This document shows, in pieces, positions 18,505 through 34,042 of a DNA stretch of 64,000 bases. Position numbers and translations under genes: made by a program. Under the pieces are notes generated by a model. That model searched no databases. It had not been told where the DNA came from and saw only the letters and a list, made by a program, of their open reading frames with translations. Source of the stretch: Variovorax sp. OK212 (GTDB taxonomy: Bacteria; Pseudomonadota; Gammaproteobacteria; Burkholderiales; Burkholderiaceae_C); assembly GCF_900112425.1 (NCBI RefSeq), contig NZ_FOLP01000001.1, positions 558,001 to 622,000 of the forward strand, written 5' to 3'. How positions within the stretch are numbered: position 1 is the stretch's first letter; each line of letters starts with the position of its first letter.

Positions 18505-19043
18505 AGGGCGTCGCCAAGATACTGGGGCTCCTGCTGGCCGTGACGGCGTTGAGCGCTTGCGAGTCCGGCCAAGAAGATTTGCAGCGCTGGATGGTAGAGC
18601 AGCGTGCTCAGGTGAAGCCGTCGGTGCCACCGATCACAGCACCCAAGAAGTTCACGCCGCAAGCCTATACCGAAGCCTCCTCGTTCGAGCCCTTCAACGT
18701 CCTGAAGCTGACGCAGGCTTTGCGCCGGGAGTCGAACCAGCCAAGCACGTCCGAGCTGATCGCGCCCGAACTGGCGCGCCGCAAGGAGCCGCTCGAAGCC
18801 TTCCCGCTAGATTCGATGGCAATGGTCGGCAGCATGAACCGCAACAGCCAGCCTGTGGCGCTGGTTCGTGTCGACAAGTTGCTTTACAAAGTGCGCGTCG
18901 GCGAATACCTGGGACTCAACTACGGGCGCATCACCCGTATCAACGAAACCGAAGTCGGCTTGCGCGAGATCGTGCAAGACGCCGCCGGTGAATGGATCGA
19001 ACGCGTCGCGACGCTGCAGTTGCAAGAGAGTGCGAAGAAATGA
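18501..19043 (+). CDS. pilP: Type IV pilus lipoprotein PilP
   Basis: A 180-residue periplasmic lipoprotein linking PilN/PilO to the outer-membrane secretin PilQ. The signal peptide ends in LSAC, with the cysteine near residue 20 lipidated. The disordered middle is followed by the beta-sandwich HR domain with VALVRVDKLLYKVRVGEYLGLNYG, characteristic of PilP. Its GTG start overlaps the pilO stop (GTGA) and its stop overlaps the pilQ ATG (ATGA). Confidence 0.94.
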   Translation: MKGVAKILGLLLAVTALSACESGQEDLQRWMVEQRAQVKPSVPPITAPKKFTPQAYTEASSFEPFNVLKLTQALRRESNQPSTSELIAPELARRKEPLEAFPLDSMAMVGSMNRNSQPVALVRVDKLLYKVRVGEYLGLNYGRITRINETEVGLREIVQDAAGEWIERVATLQLQESAKK

Positions 19044-21187
19044 ACCAAAAGAAATCAACGATGGCACAGTGGCTGCGCGTTGCGGGCCTGGGTCTATTGG
19101 CCTTCGGTGCACTGGCTGTTGCCCATGCACAAAACGCCATTGAAGCGGTGACCAGTTCGACGCAGTCGGGCGCGGAGGTGATCCGCATCGATCTTGCGCA
19201 ACCGCTCACGGCGGTCCCTGCCGGCTTTGCCGTCCAGACGCCCGCGCGCATCGCGCTTGACTTCCCTGGCGTGACGAATGCCATCGGCCGCTCTGCCATC
19301 GAAGTGAATCAGGGCAACCTGCGCTCGGTGAACGTGGTCCAGGCGGGTGAACGCAGCCGCGTGGTGCTGAACCTCAAGCAGGCTACGACGTACAAAGCCG
19401 AGATTCAGGGCAAATCGCTTTTGGTCGTTCTTGAACCAGTGGCAGGGACTGCCCTTGTCGCGTCCGCTGCTACGACCTTCGCCGAGAACCGCAACCGCGA
19501 CACCCTGCCGCTGCGAGACCTTGACTTCCGTCTTGGCAGCGACAGCACGGGTCGGGTAATCGTTGATTTGCCGAACAATCAGGTAGGCGTGGACGTCAAG
19601 CAACAAGGCAAGAACCTTGTCGTGGAATTCACTAAGTCGACGTTGCCAGAAGGCTTGCGCCGCCGCCTGGATGTTTCCGACTTCGGTACACCCGTCCAAT
19701 TGATCACGTCGCAACAATCGGGTGACCGTGTTCGGATGACGATCGAGGCCAAGGGCGATTGGGAGCACAGTGCCTACCAGAGCGAAAACCAGTTCGTCGT
19801 GGAAGTGCGGGCTCGCAAGGTTGATCCGACCAAGCTCACCCAAGGCGTCGGCTACAACGGTGAGAAGCTGTCGCTGAATTTCCAGAACATCGAAATCCGC
19901 TCGCTGCTGCAAGTGATCGCCGATTTCACGAACTTCAATATCGTGACCTCGGATTCAGTGTCCGGTGCCCTGACGCTGCGTTTGAAGGACGTGCCGTGGG
20001 ACCAGGCCCTGGACATCATCATGCAAGCCAAGAACCTCGGGATGCGCAAGAACGGCAGCGTGCTTTGGATCGCGCCCAAGGATGAAATCAACGCCAAGGA
20101 AAAGCTTGAATTTGAAGCCAAGGCTGCGATCGAAAACTTGGAGCCGCTTCGGACCCAGTCGTTCCAATTGAACTACACCAAGGCTATCGCGATTGCACAG
20201 GGACTCACCGGTACTGGCGCGTCTGCGGGCGGCGGCGGCGGCGGCACCACATCGCGCATCCTCAGCCCGCGTGGCAGTGTCATTGCAGAATCGAGGACGA
20301 ACCAATTGTTCGTGTCCGATATTCCTTCCCGTCTCGCGCAAGTCGCGGAGCTGATTCAGAAGCTCGACATTCCAGTTCGTCAGGTTCTGATCGAGGCGCG
20401 CATCGTGGAGGCCTCTGACACGTTCGGCAAGTCGCTGGGTGTGAAGTTGGGCGGGGGTATTTCGGGCGAACGCTTTGCATCGTCTGCAGGCAGCCGGGCC
20501 TACGGCAATGTCGGTGCGATGCCCGTCGTCACCGCAGGCACCAATGGCGCTGCCAACACAGCCATCACTACTTTCACCAACTCCAACTTCATCAACCTCC
20601 CCGCAGGCGATGCAGGTGGCACCGGCAACGCCGCAGGCACCTTCGCGCTCTCGCTCTTCAACTCCAGCTTCTCGCGCATGCTGAACCTGGAAATCTCGGC
20701 GCTCGAAGCCGATGGCAAGGGCAAGCTGGTCTCCAGCCCCCGCGTCATCACGGCCGACCAGACCAAGGCGCTGATCGAGCAGGGTGAAGAAATCCCGTAC
20801 CAGCAGGCCACGTCCAGCGGTGCCACCTCGATCTCGTTCCGCAAGGCGGTGCTGAAGCTCGAAGTGACGCCGCAGATCACGCCTGAAGGCAACATCATCC
20901 TCACGCTGGACGTCAGCAAGGACGCCCGCGGCGTGAACACGTCGGCAGGTCCGGCCATCAACACCAAGCACGTGCAGACCGAGGTGCTGGTCGAGAACGG
21001 CGGCACGGTGGTCATCGGTGGTATCTTCGAGCTCACCGAAACCAATGACGAATCGCGCGTGCCGGTGCTGGGTGAAGTGCCTTATCTGGGGGCACTGTTC
21101 CGCAAGCGCGAACGCGTTGCCAACAAGACCGAAATGCTCGTCTTTATCACTCCGAAGATGATTACCGACCGCAACGCCGCGCGCTGA
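19040..21187 (+). CDS. pilQ: Type IV pilus secretin PilQ
   Basis: The 715-residue outer-membrane channel through which the pilus passes. After a signal peptide (cleaved after AVAHA, about residue 30) there are two AMIN-like beta domains (about 35-150 and 160-265), a secretin/TonB short N-terminal domain (SLNFQNIEIRSLLQVIADF), an N1 domain, a glycine-rich loop (GGGGGG at about 395) and the secretin core ending in the VPVLGEVPYLGALFR and VFITPKMI signatures. It is the last pil gene in a chain where each start overlaps or nearly touches the previous stop; aroK follows after 23 bases. Confidence 0.96.
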   Translation: MNQKKSTMAQWLRVAGLGLLAFGALAVAHAQNAIEAVTSSTQSGAEVIRIDLAQPLTAVPAGFAVQTPARIALDFPGVTNAIGRSAIEVNQGNLRSVNVVQAGERSRVVLNLKQATTYKAEIQGKSLLVVLEPVAGTALVASAATTFAENRNRDTLPLRDLDFRLGSDSTGRVIVDLPNNQVGVDVKQQGKNLVVEFTKSTLPEGLRRRLDVSDFGTPVQLITSQQSGDRVRMTIEAKGDWEHSAYQSENQFVVEVRARKVDPTKLTQGVGYNGEKLSLNFQNIEIRSLLQVIADFTNFNIVTSDSVSGALTLRLKDVPWDQALDIIMQAKNLGMRKNGSVLWIAPKDEINAKEKLEFEAKAAIENLEPLRTQSFQLNYTKAIAIAQGLTGTGASAGGGGGGTTSRILSPRGSVIAESRTNQLFVSDIPSRLAQVAELIQKLDIPVRQVLIEARIVEASDTFGKSLGVKLGGGISGERFASSAGSRAYGNVGAMPVVTAGTNGAANTAITTFTNSNFINLPAGDAGGTGNAAGTFALSLFNSSFSRMLNLEISALEADGKGKLVSSPRVITADQTKALIEQGEEIPYQQATSSGATSISFRKAVLKLEVTPQITPEGNIILTLDVSKDARGVNTSAGPAINTKHVQTEVLVENGGTVVIGGIFELTETNDESRVPVLGEVPYLGALFRKRERVANKTEMLVFITPKMITDRNAAR

Positions 21188-21210
21188 CGCGCGGGCGTAG
21201 CAGCCACCGC

Positions 21211-21759
21211 GTGGCGGTCGCACTCGTCGGTTTGCCCGGCGCCGGAAAATCCGCAGTGGGCCGGCGCCTGGGAATGCGGCTGGACCTTCCGTTCATCGAT
21301 ACCGATCACGTGATCGAGCAGCGCATCGGCTGCTCGATCCGTGATTTTTTCGATCGTGAGGGCGAAGCGGCCTTCCGCGACCTCGAACAGAACGTGATCG
21401 CCGACCTGGCGCTCAATGCCCACGGCGTGCTGGCCACCGGCGGTGGCGCTGTCCTGAGGGATGCCAACCGCAGCCAGCTGCGCGATCACTTCCACGTGAT
21501 CTACCTGCGCTCCTCCCCCGAAGACCTGTTCCGGCGCCTGCGCCACGACGTCAGGCGCCCGCTGCTCCAGGTGGCGGACCCGCTCGGGCGGCTGCGGGAA
21601 CTGCACGACGCGCGCGACCCGTTCTACCGGGAAACCGCCCACGACGTGGTCGACACCGGCCGTCCGTCCATCGCCATGCTGGTGAACATCATCGTCATGC
21701 AGCTGGAACTGGCCGGCATCGTCGAGCCCGGCGCGCACCCGGAAGAGCCCGCCGACTGA
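21211..21759 (+). CDS. aroK: Shikimate kinase
   Basis: Phosphorylates shikimate in the aromatic amino acid pathway. The 182-residue protein has the P-loop GLPGAGKS (7-14), the shikimate-binding [11 protein letters not shown] and GGGAV motifs, and the lid region with RRPLL. It starts at GTG 21211. It sits between pilQ and aroB, a gene order conserved in many beta- and gammaproteobacteria, where pilus and aromatic genes share transcripts. Confidence 0.95.
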   Translation: MAVALVGLPGAGKSAVGRRLGMRLDLPFIDTDHVIEQRIGCSIRDFFDREGEAAFRDLEQNVIADLALNAHGVLATGGGAVLRDANRSQLRDHFHVIYLRSSPEDLFRRLRHDVRRPLLQVADPLGRLRELHDARDPFYRETAHDVVDTGRPSIAMLVNIIVMQLELAGIVEPGAHPEEPAD

Positions 21760-21780
21760 GCCGGCCCCGGCTGCAGCGCC

Positions 21781-21793
21781 TAAACTCGCTGCC
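21781..21793 (+). promoter_or_regulatory. -10-like hexamer abutting the aroB start
   Basis: TAAACT followed by seven bases and then ATG. If used as a -10 box, the mRNA would begin at or within a base or two of the start codon. The same layout recurs before other genes in this window (13122, 51803, 53508, 59817). Confidence 0.3.
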
Positions 21794-22903
21794 ATGTCCT
21801 TGTCCGTACTTTCCGCCCCGCCAGAACGCGTCGACATCCAGCTCGGCGACCGCAGTTATCCGATCCTCATCGGTGCCGGCCTGCTGGAAAACCCCGAAAG
21901 CTTTGCCGCCGCGCCGTCGGCCGCTTCCGCCCTGATCGTGAGCAACACCACGGTGGCGCCGCTGTATGCCCAGGCGCTGCGCGCCGCCTTGGCGGGCCGT
22001 TACCGCACCGTTCACCTGCTCGAGCTGCCGGATGGCGAGGTGCACAAGAACCTGCAGACGCTCAATTCGATCTTCGACGCCCTCCTGGGCCACGGCAGCG
22101 ACCGCAAGACCGTGCTGTTCGCCCTGGGCGGCGGTGTGGTGGGCGACATGACCGGTTTCGCCGCCGCCAGCTACATGCGCGGCGTGCCTTTCGTGCAGGT
22201 GCCGACCACGCTGCTGGCGCAGGTCGATTCTTCGGTCGGCGGCAAGACGGCCATCAACCACCCCCTCGGCAAGAACATGATCGGTGCGTTCTACCAGCCG
22301 CAACTGGTCGTGTGCGACCTGTCGACGCTGCAGACGCTGCCCCCGCGCGAACTGAGCGCCGGCCTGGCCGAAGTCATCAAGTACGGCCCGATCCATGACA
22401 TGGCCTTCTTCGACTGGATCGAGGCGAACGTCGACGCGCTCGTCGCGCGCGACCCCGCCGCGCTGGCCCATGCCGTGAAGCGCAGCTGCGAGATCAAGGC
22501 GCTGGTCGTCGGCCAGGACGAGCGCGAGACCGGCCTGCGCGCCATCCTCAATTTCGGCCACACCTTCGGCCATGCGATCGAATCGGGCCTGGGCTACGGC
22601 GAATGGCTGCATGGCGAGGCGGTCGGCTGCGGCATGGTCATGGCGGCGCACCTGTCGCAGCGGCTGGGCGGCGTCGACGCGGCATTCGTCGCCCGGCTCA
22701 CGCGGCTGATCGAGCGTGCCGGCCTGCCGACCGTCGGCCCCGCGCTGGGTGCCGAGCGCTACCTGGAACTGATGCGCGTCGACAAGAAGTCGGAGGCCGG
22801 CGAAATCCGTTTCGTGGTGATCGACACGCCCGGCTCGGCCGTGGTCCGCGGTGCGCCCGACGCACTGGTGCGCGAAGTGCTCGCGCAATGCTGCGAGGCA
22901 TGA
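21794..22903 (+). CDS. aroB: 3-dehydroquinate synthase
   Basis: Converts DAHP to 3-dehydroquinate, the second step of the shikimate pathway. The 369-residue protein has the NAD-binding [11 protein letters not shown] motif, the long active-site segment [19 protein letters not shown], and the metal-binding histidines in [11 protein letters not shown] and in [11 protein letters not shown]. It lies 34 bases after aroK, and its stop overlaps the ATG of dgt. Confidence 0.97.
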   Translation: MSLSVLSAPPERVDIQLGDRSYPILIGAGLLENPESFAAAPSAASALIVSNTTVAPLYAQALRAALAGRYRTVHLLELPDGEVHKNLQTLNSIFDALLGHGSDRKTVLFALGGGVVGDMTGFAAASYMRGVPFVQVPTTLLAQVDSSVGGKTAINHPLGKNMIGAFYQPQLVVCDLSTLQTLPPRELSAGLAEVIKYGPIHDMAFFDWIEANVDALVARDPAALAHAVKRSCEIKALVVGQDERETGLRAILNFGHTFGHAIESGLGYGEWLHGEAVGCGMVMAAHLSQRLGGVDAAFVARLTRLIERAGLPTVGPALGAERYLELMRVDKKSEAGEIRFVVIDTPGSAVVRGAPDALVREVLAQCCEA

Positions 22904-24030
22904 GCCTCGCGGCCTATGCGTGCCAGCCCGCGCAGTCGCGCGGCCGCCGGCATGCCGAGCCGCCGGCGCCGACGCGCGACGCCTTCCAGCGCGACCGCGA
23001 CCGGATCGTGCATTCGACGGCCTTCCGTCGGCTGGTCTACAAGACCCAGGTCTTCCTGAACCACGAAGGCGACCTGTTCCGCACCCGGCTGACCCATTCG
23101 CTGGAAGTCGCCCAGCTGGGCCGGTCGATCGCGCGGGCCCTGCGCATCAACGAAGACCTGGTCGAGGCGATCGCCCTGGCGCATGACCTGGGCCACACGC
23201 CTTTCGGCCACGCCGGCCAGGACGCGCTCAACGCCTGCATGGACGGCCATGGCGGCTTCGAGCACAACCTGCAGAGCCTGCGCGTGGTTGACGCGCTGGA
23301 GCACCGCTATCCGCAGTACGACGGCCTGAACCTCAGCTTCGAGACCCGCGAAGGCATCCTCAAGCATTGCTCCCGCGCGAACGCGGAGCGCATCGAGGCG
23401 GCAGAGCCCCATGGCGTCGCACGGCGCTTCCTCGACCGTACGCAGCCCGGGCTCGAGGCGCAGTTGTGCAACCTGGCCGATGCCATCGCCTACAACGCCC
23501 ACGACATCGACGACGGCGTGCGCTCGGGGCTCATCGCGGTCGAGCAACTGGCCGAAGTCGAGCTGTTCGAGCGCTACCGCCGCGAGGCGCTCGCGGAGCA
23601 TCCGCAGCTGCAGGGCCGCCGCGTGCTCTACGAGACCATCCGACGCATGCTGAGCGCGCAGGTCTACGACGTGATCGACGCGACCCGCGCCGCGCTGGAA
23701 ACCCTCTCGCCGGCCGATGCCGATGCGGTGCGCCAGGCGCCGCCGGTCGTCGCCTTCAGCCCGACGATGCAGGCGCAGTCCGAAGACCTGAAGCGTTTTC
23801 TGTTTCGCAACCTCTACCGCCACCCGCAGGTCACGCAGACCACCGACCAGGCGCAGGCGGTCGTGCGCGAGCTGTTCGAGGCCTACCTCGAACGCAGCGC
23901 CGAAATGCCCGATTCCTATGCCCAGCGCGACGACCGGCACCGCGCGGTGGCCGACTACATCGCGGGCATGACCGATCGCTTCGCCATGCGCGAGCACGAG
24001 CGGCTCACGGGCCGCCGGGGCATCGCGTGA
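22900..24030 (+). CDS. dgt: Deoxyguanosinetriphosphate triphosphohydrolase-like protein
   Basis: A 376-residue HD-domain metalloenzyme that removes triphosphate from deoxynucleoside triphosphates. Metal ligands are visible in [10 protein letters not shown], the HD pair in [15 protein letters not shown], and a later aspartate in [15 protein letters not shown]. The N-terminus has the SRGRRHAEP and [15 protein letters not shown] motifs of the dGTPase family. The ATG at 22900 overlaps the aroB stop (ATGA); an in-frame ATG at 22888 would add four residues. True substrate preference in this clade is not known from sequence. Confidence 0.92.
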   Translation: MSLAAYACQPAQSRGRRHAEPPAPTRDAFQRDRDRIVHSTAFRRLVYKTQVFLNHEGDLFRTRLTHSLEVAQLGRSIARALRINEDLVEAIALAHDLGHTPFGHAGQDALNACMDGHGGFEHNLQSLRVVDALEHRYPQYDGLNLSFETREGILKHCSRANAERIEAAEPHGVARRFLDRTQPGLEAQLCNLADAIAYNAHDIDDGVRSGLIAVEQLAEVELFERYRREALAEHPQLQGRRVLYETIRRMLSAQVYDVIDATRAALETLSPADADAVRQAPPVVAFSPTMQAQSEDLKRFLFRNLYRHPQVTQTTDQAQAVVRELFEAYLERSAEMPDSYAQRDDRHRAVADYIAGMTDRFAMREHERLTGRRGIA

Positions 24031-25292
24031 ACTCGGCCGGTTCCTCGGCCCGGCCGCGCGTGCCGGTGGCCGCATTCGCCGTTTTGCTGGGCGGCGTGAG
24101 CGGCGCCTTGCACCTGGGCAAGCTGCCGCCCGCGGTGCCGGCGCTTCAGGCCTCGCTGGGCATTGGCCTGGTGGAAGCGGGGTTCCTGCTGTCACTGGTG
24201 CAGGTGGCGAGCATGACGCTGGGCCTCGTCGCCGGCCTGGCTGCCGACAGCATCGGCCTTCGCCGCAGCATGCTGACGGGGCTGGGAATATTGACGGTCG
24301 CCAGCCTGCTCGGCGGCTGGGTCGGCAGCGGCGCGTTCGGTGCAGCGCACGCGGTGCAATGGCTGCTGGTGCTGCGCGCGGTCGAGGGCATCGGTTTCCT
24401 GCTGGCCGTGATGCCGGGTCCGGGCCTGATCCGCGCCCTGACCCCGCCGGGTGCCGACAAGGCCGTACTGGGTTTGTGGGGCGCCTACATGCCGCTCGGC
24501 GTGGCGCTGGCGCTGCTCCTCGGGCCCGCGCTGATCGCGTGGGGCGGATGGGCCGACTGGTGGTGGGCGTTGTCCATCGTCTCGTCGCTGGCCGCGCTCT
24601 GGGTCTGGCTGGCCGTGCCCCCCGACGGGATGCGTTGCGCGCCGGCCGGTCAGGTTTCCTCGGGTTGGTCATCGCGCCTGCGGGCGACGGTCGGCGCGCG
24701 CGCGCCCTGGCTCGTCGGCCTGACCTTCGCCGTGTACTCGGCGCAGTGGATGGCCGTGATCGGCTTCCTGCCGGCCATCTATGCGGGCGCCGGGGTGCCG
24801 CCCGCCTGGAACGCCGTGCTCACCGCGCTGGCTGCCGCCATGAACATCGTCGGCAACATCGCGGGCGGACGCTGGCTGCAGCGCGGTGTGGCGCCCGAGC
24901 GGCTGCTGCAGCTCGGTTTCCTGACGATGGCGCTGGGCGGCGTCGCGGCCTTCGCGCAGCTGGGGCAGGGCAGCGACGCCCTGGGCCTGCCGCCCGCGCT
25001 GCGCTACATCGCGGTCTGCGCGTTTTCGCTGGGCGGCGGCATGGTGCCGGCGACGCTGTTCCTGCTCGGCGTGCGGCTCGCGCCCGGTCCGTCCACCGTC
25101 TCCACGACCATCGGCCTGATGCAGCAGGCCTCTTCGCTCGGCCAGTTCCTCGCACCGCCGGCGGTGGCGTGGGTGGCCCACCGCGCCGGCGGCTGGCACT
25201 GGACCTGGGCGGCCACGCTGGCCTGCTCGCTGGTCGGCATCGCGGTCGCGCGGCGGCTGGGGCGGATTCGCCCTGCGGCGGAGATGGCATGA
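24027..25292 (+). CDS. MFS transporter (CynX/NimT-like)
   Basis: A 421-residue major facilitator with about 12 hydrophobic segments. The loop motif GLAADSIGLRRSML between helices 2 and 3 matches the MFS A-motif pattern. The fold and length resemble the cyanate/nitroimidazole transporter group, but no substrate can be assigned. The GTG start at 24027 overlaps the dgt stop (GTGA); the longer frame upstream runs through dgt and is an artefact. Its own stop overlaps the next ATG, so it is translated within the same chain. Confidence 0.8.
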   Translation: MNSAGSSARPRVPVAAFAVLLGGVSGALHLGKLPPAVPALQASLGIGLVEAGFLLSLVQVASMTLGLVAGLAADSIGLRRSMLTGLGILTVASLLGGWVGSGAFGAAHAVQWLLVLRAVEGIGFLLAVMPGPGLIRALTPPGADKAVLGLWGAYMPLGVALALLLGPALIAWGGWADWWWALSIVSSLAALWVWLAVPPDGMRCAPAGQVSSGWSSRLRATVGARAPWLVGLTFAVYSAQWMAVIGFLPAIYAGAGVPPAWNAVLTALAAAMNIVGNIAGGRWLQRGVAPERLLQLGFLTMALGGVAAFAQLGQGSDALGLPPALRYIAVCAFSLGGGMVPATLFLLGVRLAPGPSTVSTTIGLMQQASSLGQFLAPPAVAWVAHRAGGWHWTWAATLACSLVGIAVARRLGRIRPAAEMA

Positions 25293-25864
25293 CCGGCGCG
25301 GCGACAATCGGGCCCCTCCAGGCCGAAGCCGATATGCGGCGCTGGCTTGAGCGCGCGGTCATCGGACTCAACCTGTGCCCGTTCGCGAAGGCGGTGCACG
25401 TGAAGGGGCAGATCCACTACGCCGTGTACGAGCCCGCCGAAGAGGTGGACCTGATGGAGGCGCTCCTGGCGCAGGCCAGGGACCTCGCGGCCCTCGACGC
25501 GGCCGTGCGCGACACCACTCTTTTGATAGCACCTAATACCTTGGCCGACTTCCTGGATTTCAACGACTTCACGGCGCGTGCCGAGCGCCAGCTGGCGCGC
25601 GCCGGCTTCGACGGCGTGTTCCAGCTGGCCAGCTTTCATCCGCAATTCCAGTTCGCCGGCACCGAAGCCGGCGACATCGGCAACGCCACCAACCGCGCGC
25701 CGTACCCCACGCTGCATTTGCTGCGCGAAGACAGCGTCGACCGCGCCGTCGACGCTTTTCCCGGCGCCGAAGCGATCTTCGAGCGCAACATAGACACCCT
25801 CGAAGCGCTGGGCGCGCAAGGTTGGGCCGCGCTCGACGTCGGGCCCGGGAGTGCCAAGCCATGA
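25289..25864 (+). CDS. DUF1415 family protein
   Basis: A 191-residue cytosolic protein recognised as DUF1415 by WLERAVIGLNLCPFAKAV near the N-terminus, LLIAPNTLADFLDFNDF in the middle and GVFQLASFHPQFQFAGT. These give conserved cysteine, histidine and aspartate positions that could bind a ligand, but no biochemical role is established. It is joined to its neighbours by ATGA overlaps on both sides. A degenerate copy of the window's 17-nt palindrome (25514-25530) lies inside the coding sequence. Confidence 0.8.
   Translation: MTGAATIGPLQAEADMRRWLERAVIGLNLCPFAKAVHVKGQIHYAVYEPAEEVDLMEALLAQARDLAALDAAVRDTTLLIAPNTLADFLDFNDFTARAERQLARAGFDGVFQLASFHPQFQFAGTEAGDIGNATNRAPYPTLHLLREDSVDRAVDAFPGAEAIFERNIDTLEALGAQGWAALDVGPGSAKP
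25514..25530. repeat. 17-nt palindrome, degenerate copy 2 (inside DUF1415 gene)
   Basis: The right half TCTTTTGATAGC matches the copy at 4458 over an 11-base core; the left arm has decayed. It encodes TTLLIA in frame without disturbing the gene. Confidence 0.35.
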
Positions 25865-26751
25865 ACACGAAGCTCGAAACCAAACCCGTGAAGACGAACA
25901 AGGCCGTCAAGGCCGACGCGGAACTCGCCGAGGTCCTGAAACCGGGCCAGTCCGTGGAGTTGCTCAAAGAACTGCACATCCTCACCCGCGAGGGCCGGCT
26001 CAACCAGGACTCGCGGCGCAAGCTCAAGCAGGTCTACCACCTGTTCCAGTTCATCGAGCAGCTGCTGCGCGAACTGCCGGAGCAGGGCGCCGGCGCCACG
26101 CTGGCCGACCACGGCGCGGGCAAGTCGTACCTGGGTTTCATCATCTACGACCTGTTCTTCCGGGCGCGGCAGGGCGGCGGAGGGCATGTCTACGGCATCG
26201 AGACGCGTGGCGAACTGGTCGAGCGTTCGCGCGCGCTGGCGCAGCGCCTCGGTTTCGAGCGAATGTCGTTCCTGAACCTCACGGTGGCCGAATCGGCGCA
26301 GGCGAGTGAACTTCCCGAGCAGATCGACGTGGTCACCGCGCTGCACGCCTGCGACACCGCCACCGACGACGCCATCGCCTTCGGCCTTGCCAAGAAGGCG
26401 CGCTGCATGGTGCTGGTGCCCTGCTGCCAGGCCGAAGTGGCGGCCTGCCTGCGCGAGACCAAGGCGCTCGCGCTGTCGCGCACGCCGCTGGCCGAGCTGT
26501 GGCGCCATCCGCTGCACACGCGCGAAATCGGCAGCCAGCTGACCAACGTGCTGCGCTGCCTGTACCTCGAAGCCAACGGCTACAGCGTCACCGTCACCGA
26601 GCTGGTGGGCTGGGAGCACAGCATGAAGAACGAGCTGATCCTGGCGCGCTACACCGGCCAGCGCAAAGCCAGCGCGGCAACCCGGCTGCGCGAATTGCTG
26701 GGGCAGTTCGGGCTCGATTCGCTGGGCGACACGCGCTTTCGCCTGGCCTGA
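25861..26751 (+). CDS. SAM-dependent methyltransferase (class I)
   Basis: A 296-residue protein. A helical N-terminus precedes a Rossmann methyltransferase domain with a motif-I region ADHGAGKSYLGF (about 95-106), an acidic post-I position in VYGIETRGELVERS, and DVVTALHACDTATDDAI. The LVPCCQAEV segment with paired cysteines is typical of the Methyltransf_32 group, which includes RNA or small-molecule methylases. The substrate is unknown. The ATG at 25861 overlaps the DUF1415 stop (ATGA), the last link of a coupled chain running from aroB. Confidence 0.7.
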   Translation: MNTKLETKPVKTNKAVKADAELAEVLKPGQSVELLKELHILTREGRLNQDSRRKLKQVYHLFQFIEQLLRELPEQGAGATLADHGAGKSYLGFIIYDLFFRARQGGGGHVYGIETRGELVERSRALAQRLGFERMSFLNLTVAESAQASELPEQIDVVTALHACDTATDDAIAFGLAKKARCMVLVPCCQAEVAACLRETKALALSRTPLAELWRHPLHTREIGSQLTNVLRCLYLEANGYSVTVTELVGWEHSMKNELILARYTGQRKASAATRLRELLGQFGLDSLGDTRFRLA

Positions 26752-26798
26752 GCGCTGGCGCGCAGCCTGCGGCCCGTCGTCCGCCCACCCTTTCGCCC

Positions 26799-27494
26799 AT
26801 GGCCCGCCTTCCCCGTCTCACCCTGGCCGACATGCCGCATCACGTGATCCAGCGCGGCAACAACCGCCAGCCGGTCTTCGTGGACCGTGCGGACCACGAG
26901 AAGCTGCTCGCGCTGCTGGCCGAGAACGCCACGCGCTTCGGCATCGCGCTGCACGCCTACGTGCTGATGGACAACCACTTCCACCTGCTGGCCACGCCCA
27001 ACAGCGCCACGGGCCTGCCGCAGTTCATGCAGTCGGTGGGGCGCAGCTATGTGCGCTACTTCAATGACCGGCATGGCCGCAGCGGCACGCTGTGGGAAGG
27101 GCGCTACCGCTCGACGCTGATCCAGACCGACCGCTACCTGCTGACCTGCATGGCCTACATCGACCTGAACCCCGTGCGGGCGGGGCTGGTGCACGATGCG
27201 CGCGACTTCCCCTGGTCCAGCCACGGCCACTACGCCGGCCTGCGGCACGACCGGCTGCTGACGCCCCATCCGCTGTACTGGCAGCTCGGCAACACGCCGT
27301 TCGCGCGGGAGGCTGCCTATGTCGAGTTGGTGCGCGCCGGCGTGCGCGCGGCCGACCAGACCGCGCTGACCGAGGCCACCTTGCGCGGCTGGGCGGCCGG
27401 TGACGACGACTTTCTGGGCCTGTTGCAGAAGTCCACCGAACGCCGCGTGGTCAAAGCCAAGGCCGGCCGGCCGCCTTCGAACTCCGAATCTTGA
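26799..27494 (+). CDS. REP-associated tyrosine transposase (RAYT)
   Basis: A 231-residue single-copy transposase of the Y1/HUH family, domesticated relatives of IS200 that mobilise short palindromic repeats. The N-terminal MPHHVIQRGNNRQPVF is the RAYT signature, the HUH motif is H60-F-H62 in MDNHFHLLATP, and the catalytic tyrosine lies in GRSYVRYFNDRHGRSG (Tyr84 or Tyr87). LWEGRYRSTLIQTDRYLL and YIDLNPVRAGLV follow. It appears full length. It starts 47 bases after the methyltransferase and is followed by an AT-rich stretch with candidate recognition repeats. Confidence 0.93.
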   Translation: MARLPRLTLADMPHHVIQRGNNRQPVFVDRADHEKLLALLAENATRFGIALHAYVLMDNHFHLLATPNSATGLPQFMQSVGRSYVRYFNDRHGRSGTLWEGRYRSTLIQTDRYLLTCMAYIDLNPVRAGLVHDARDFPWSSHGHYAGLRHDRLLTPHPLYWQLGNTPFAREAAYVELVRAGVRAADQTALTEATLRGWAAGDDDFLGLLQKSTERRVVKAKAGRPPSNSES

Positions 27495-27552
27495 GCGCGA
27501 AATCGGCGCCAGTCCGTCGCTGATGCTGGAGTTATCGCTCCTGCTTTTAATG

Positions 27553-27614
27553 TGTCCCCAATTTATTTCCGATCAGAAAACTCAAGATTTAATTCGAATC
27601 TGACCCCCATTAAA
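27553..27614. repeat. Paired RAYT-type repeats in an AT-rich island
   Basis: Two related direct motifs, TGTCCCCAATTTA (27553-27565) and TGACCCCCATTAAA (27601-27614), flank an AT-rich spacer that contains AATTCGAATC, nearly a palindrome. The island is strikingly AT-rich for this genome and lies 59 bases after the transposase gene, where RAYT genes usually carry their recognition elements. Recognition by this transposase is inferred. Confidence 0.5.
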
Positions 27615-27618
27615 GTGT

Positions 27619-27647
27619 TTGGCATTCTTTGTGCATCGCAATATGCT
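27619..27647 (+). promoter_or_regulatory. gltB promoter candidate, sigma70 or sigma54
   Basis: TTGGCA (27619-27624), 17 bases, then TATGCT (27642-27647) makes a good sigma70 promoter. The same -35 also starts a sigma54-like pattern: GG at 27621-27622 and GC at 27633-27634, exactly ten bases apart. Transcription from the sigma70 site would begin near 27654, about 27 bases before the gltB ATG. Confidence 0.5.
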
Positions 27648-27680
27648 CCCTTTCCCTGCGAAAACTGAAGGAGCGCGCCC

Positions 27681-32429
<4,749 letters not shown>

Positions 32430-32463
32430 GCGGCAACGAACACGAAGAACAGAGGAAAGCACG

Positions 32464-33942
<1,479 letters not shown>

Positions 33943-33960
33943 ATTTTGTTTCAATTTGTC

Positions 33961-33978
33961 GGGGCCGGGCACGGCCCC
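33961..33978. terminator. Hairpin downstream of gltD
   Basis: GGGGCCG-GGCA-CGGCCCC, a perfect 7-bp GC stem with a four-base loop, 18 bases after the gltD stop. No T-run follows; it may stabilise the 3' end or pause transcription ahead of the next hairpin. Confidence 0.4.
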
Positions 33979-34002
33979 GGTATCATCCGCGTGAAACCGC
34001 AT

Positions 34003-34039
34003 GCCGGGATGCTTGAAGAAGCGCCCCGGCTTTTTTATT
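34003..34039 (+). terminator. Intrinsic terminator between gltD and mlaF
   Basis: GCCGGGATGC and GCGCCCCGGC pair as a 10-bp stem (one mismatch, one wobble) around an eight-base loop, followed by TTTTTTATT. The T-run ends only four bases before the mlaF ATG at 34043, leaving no room for an mlaF promoter or ribosome site downstream of it. Confidence 0.7.
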
Positions 34040-34042
34040 GAG

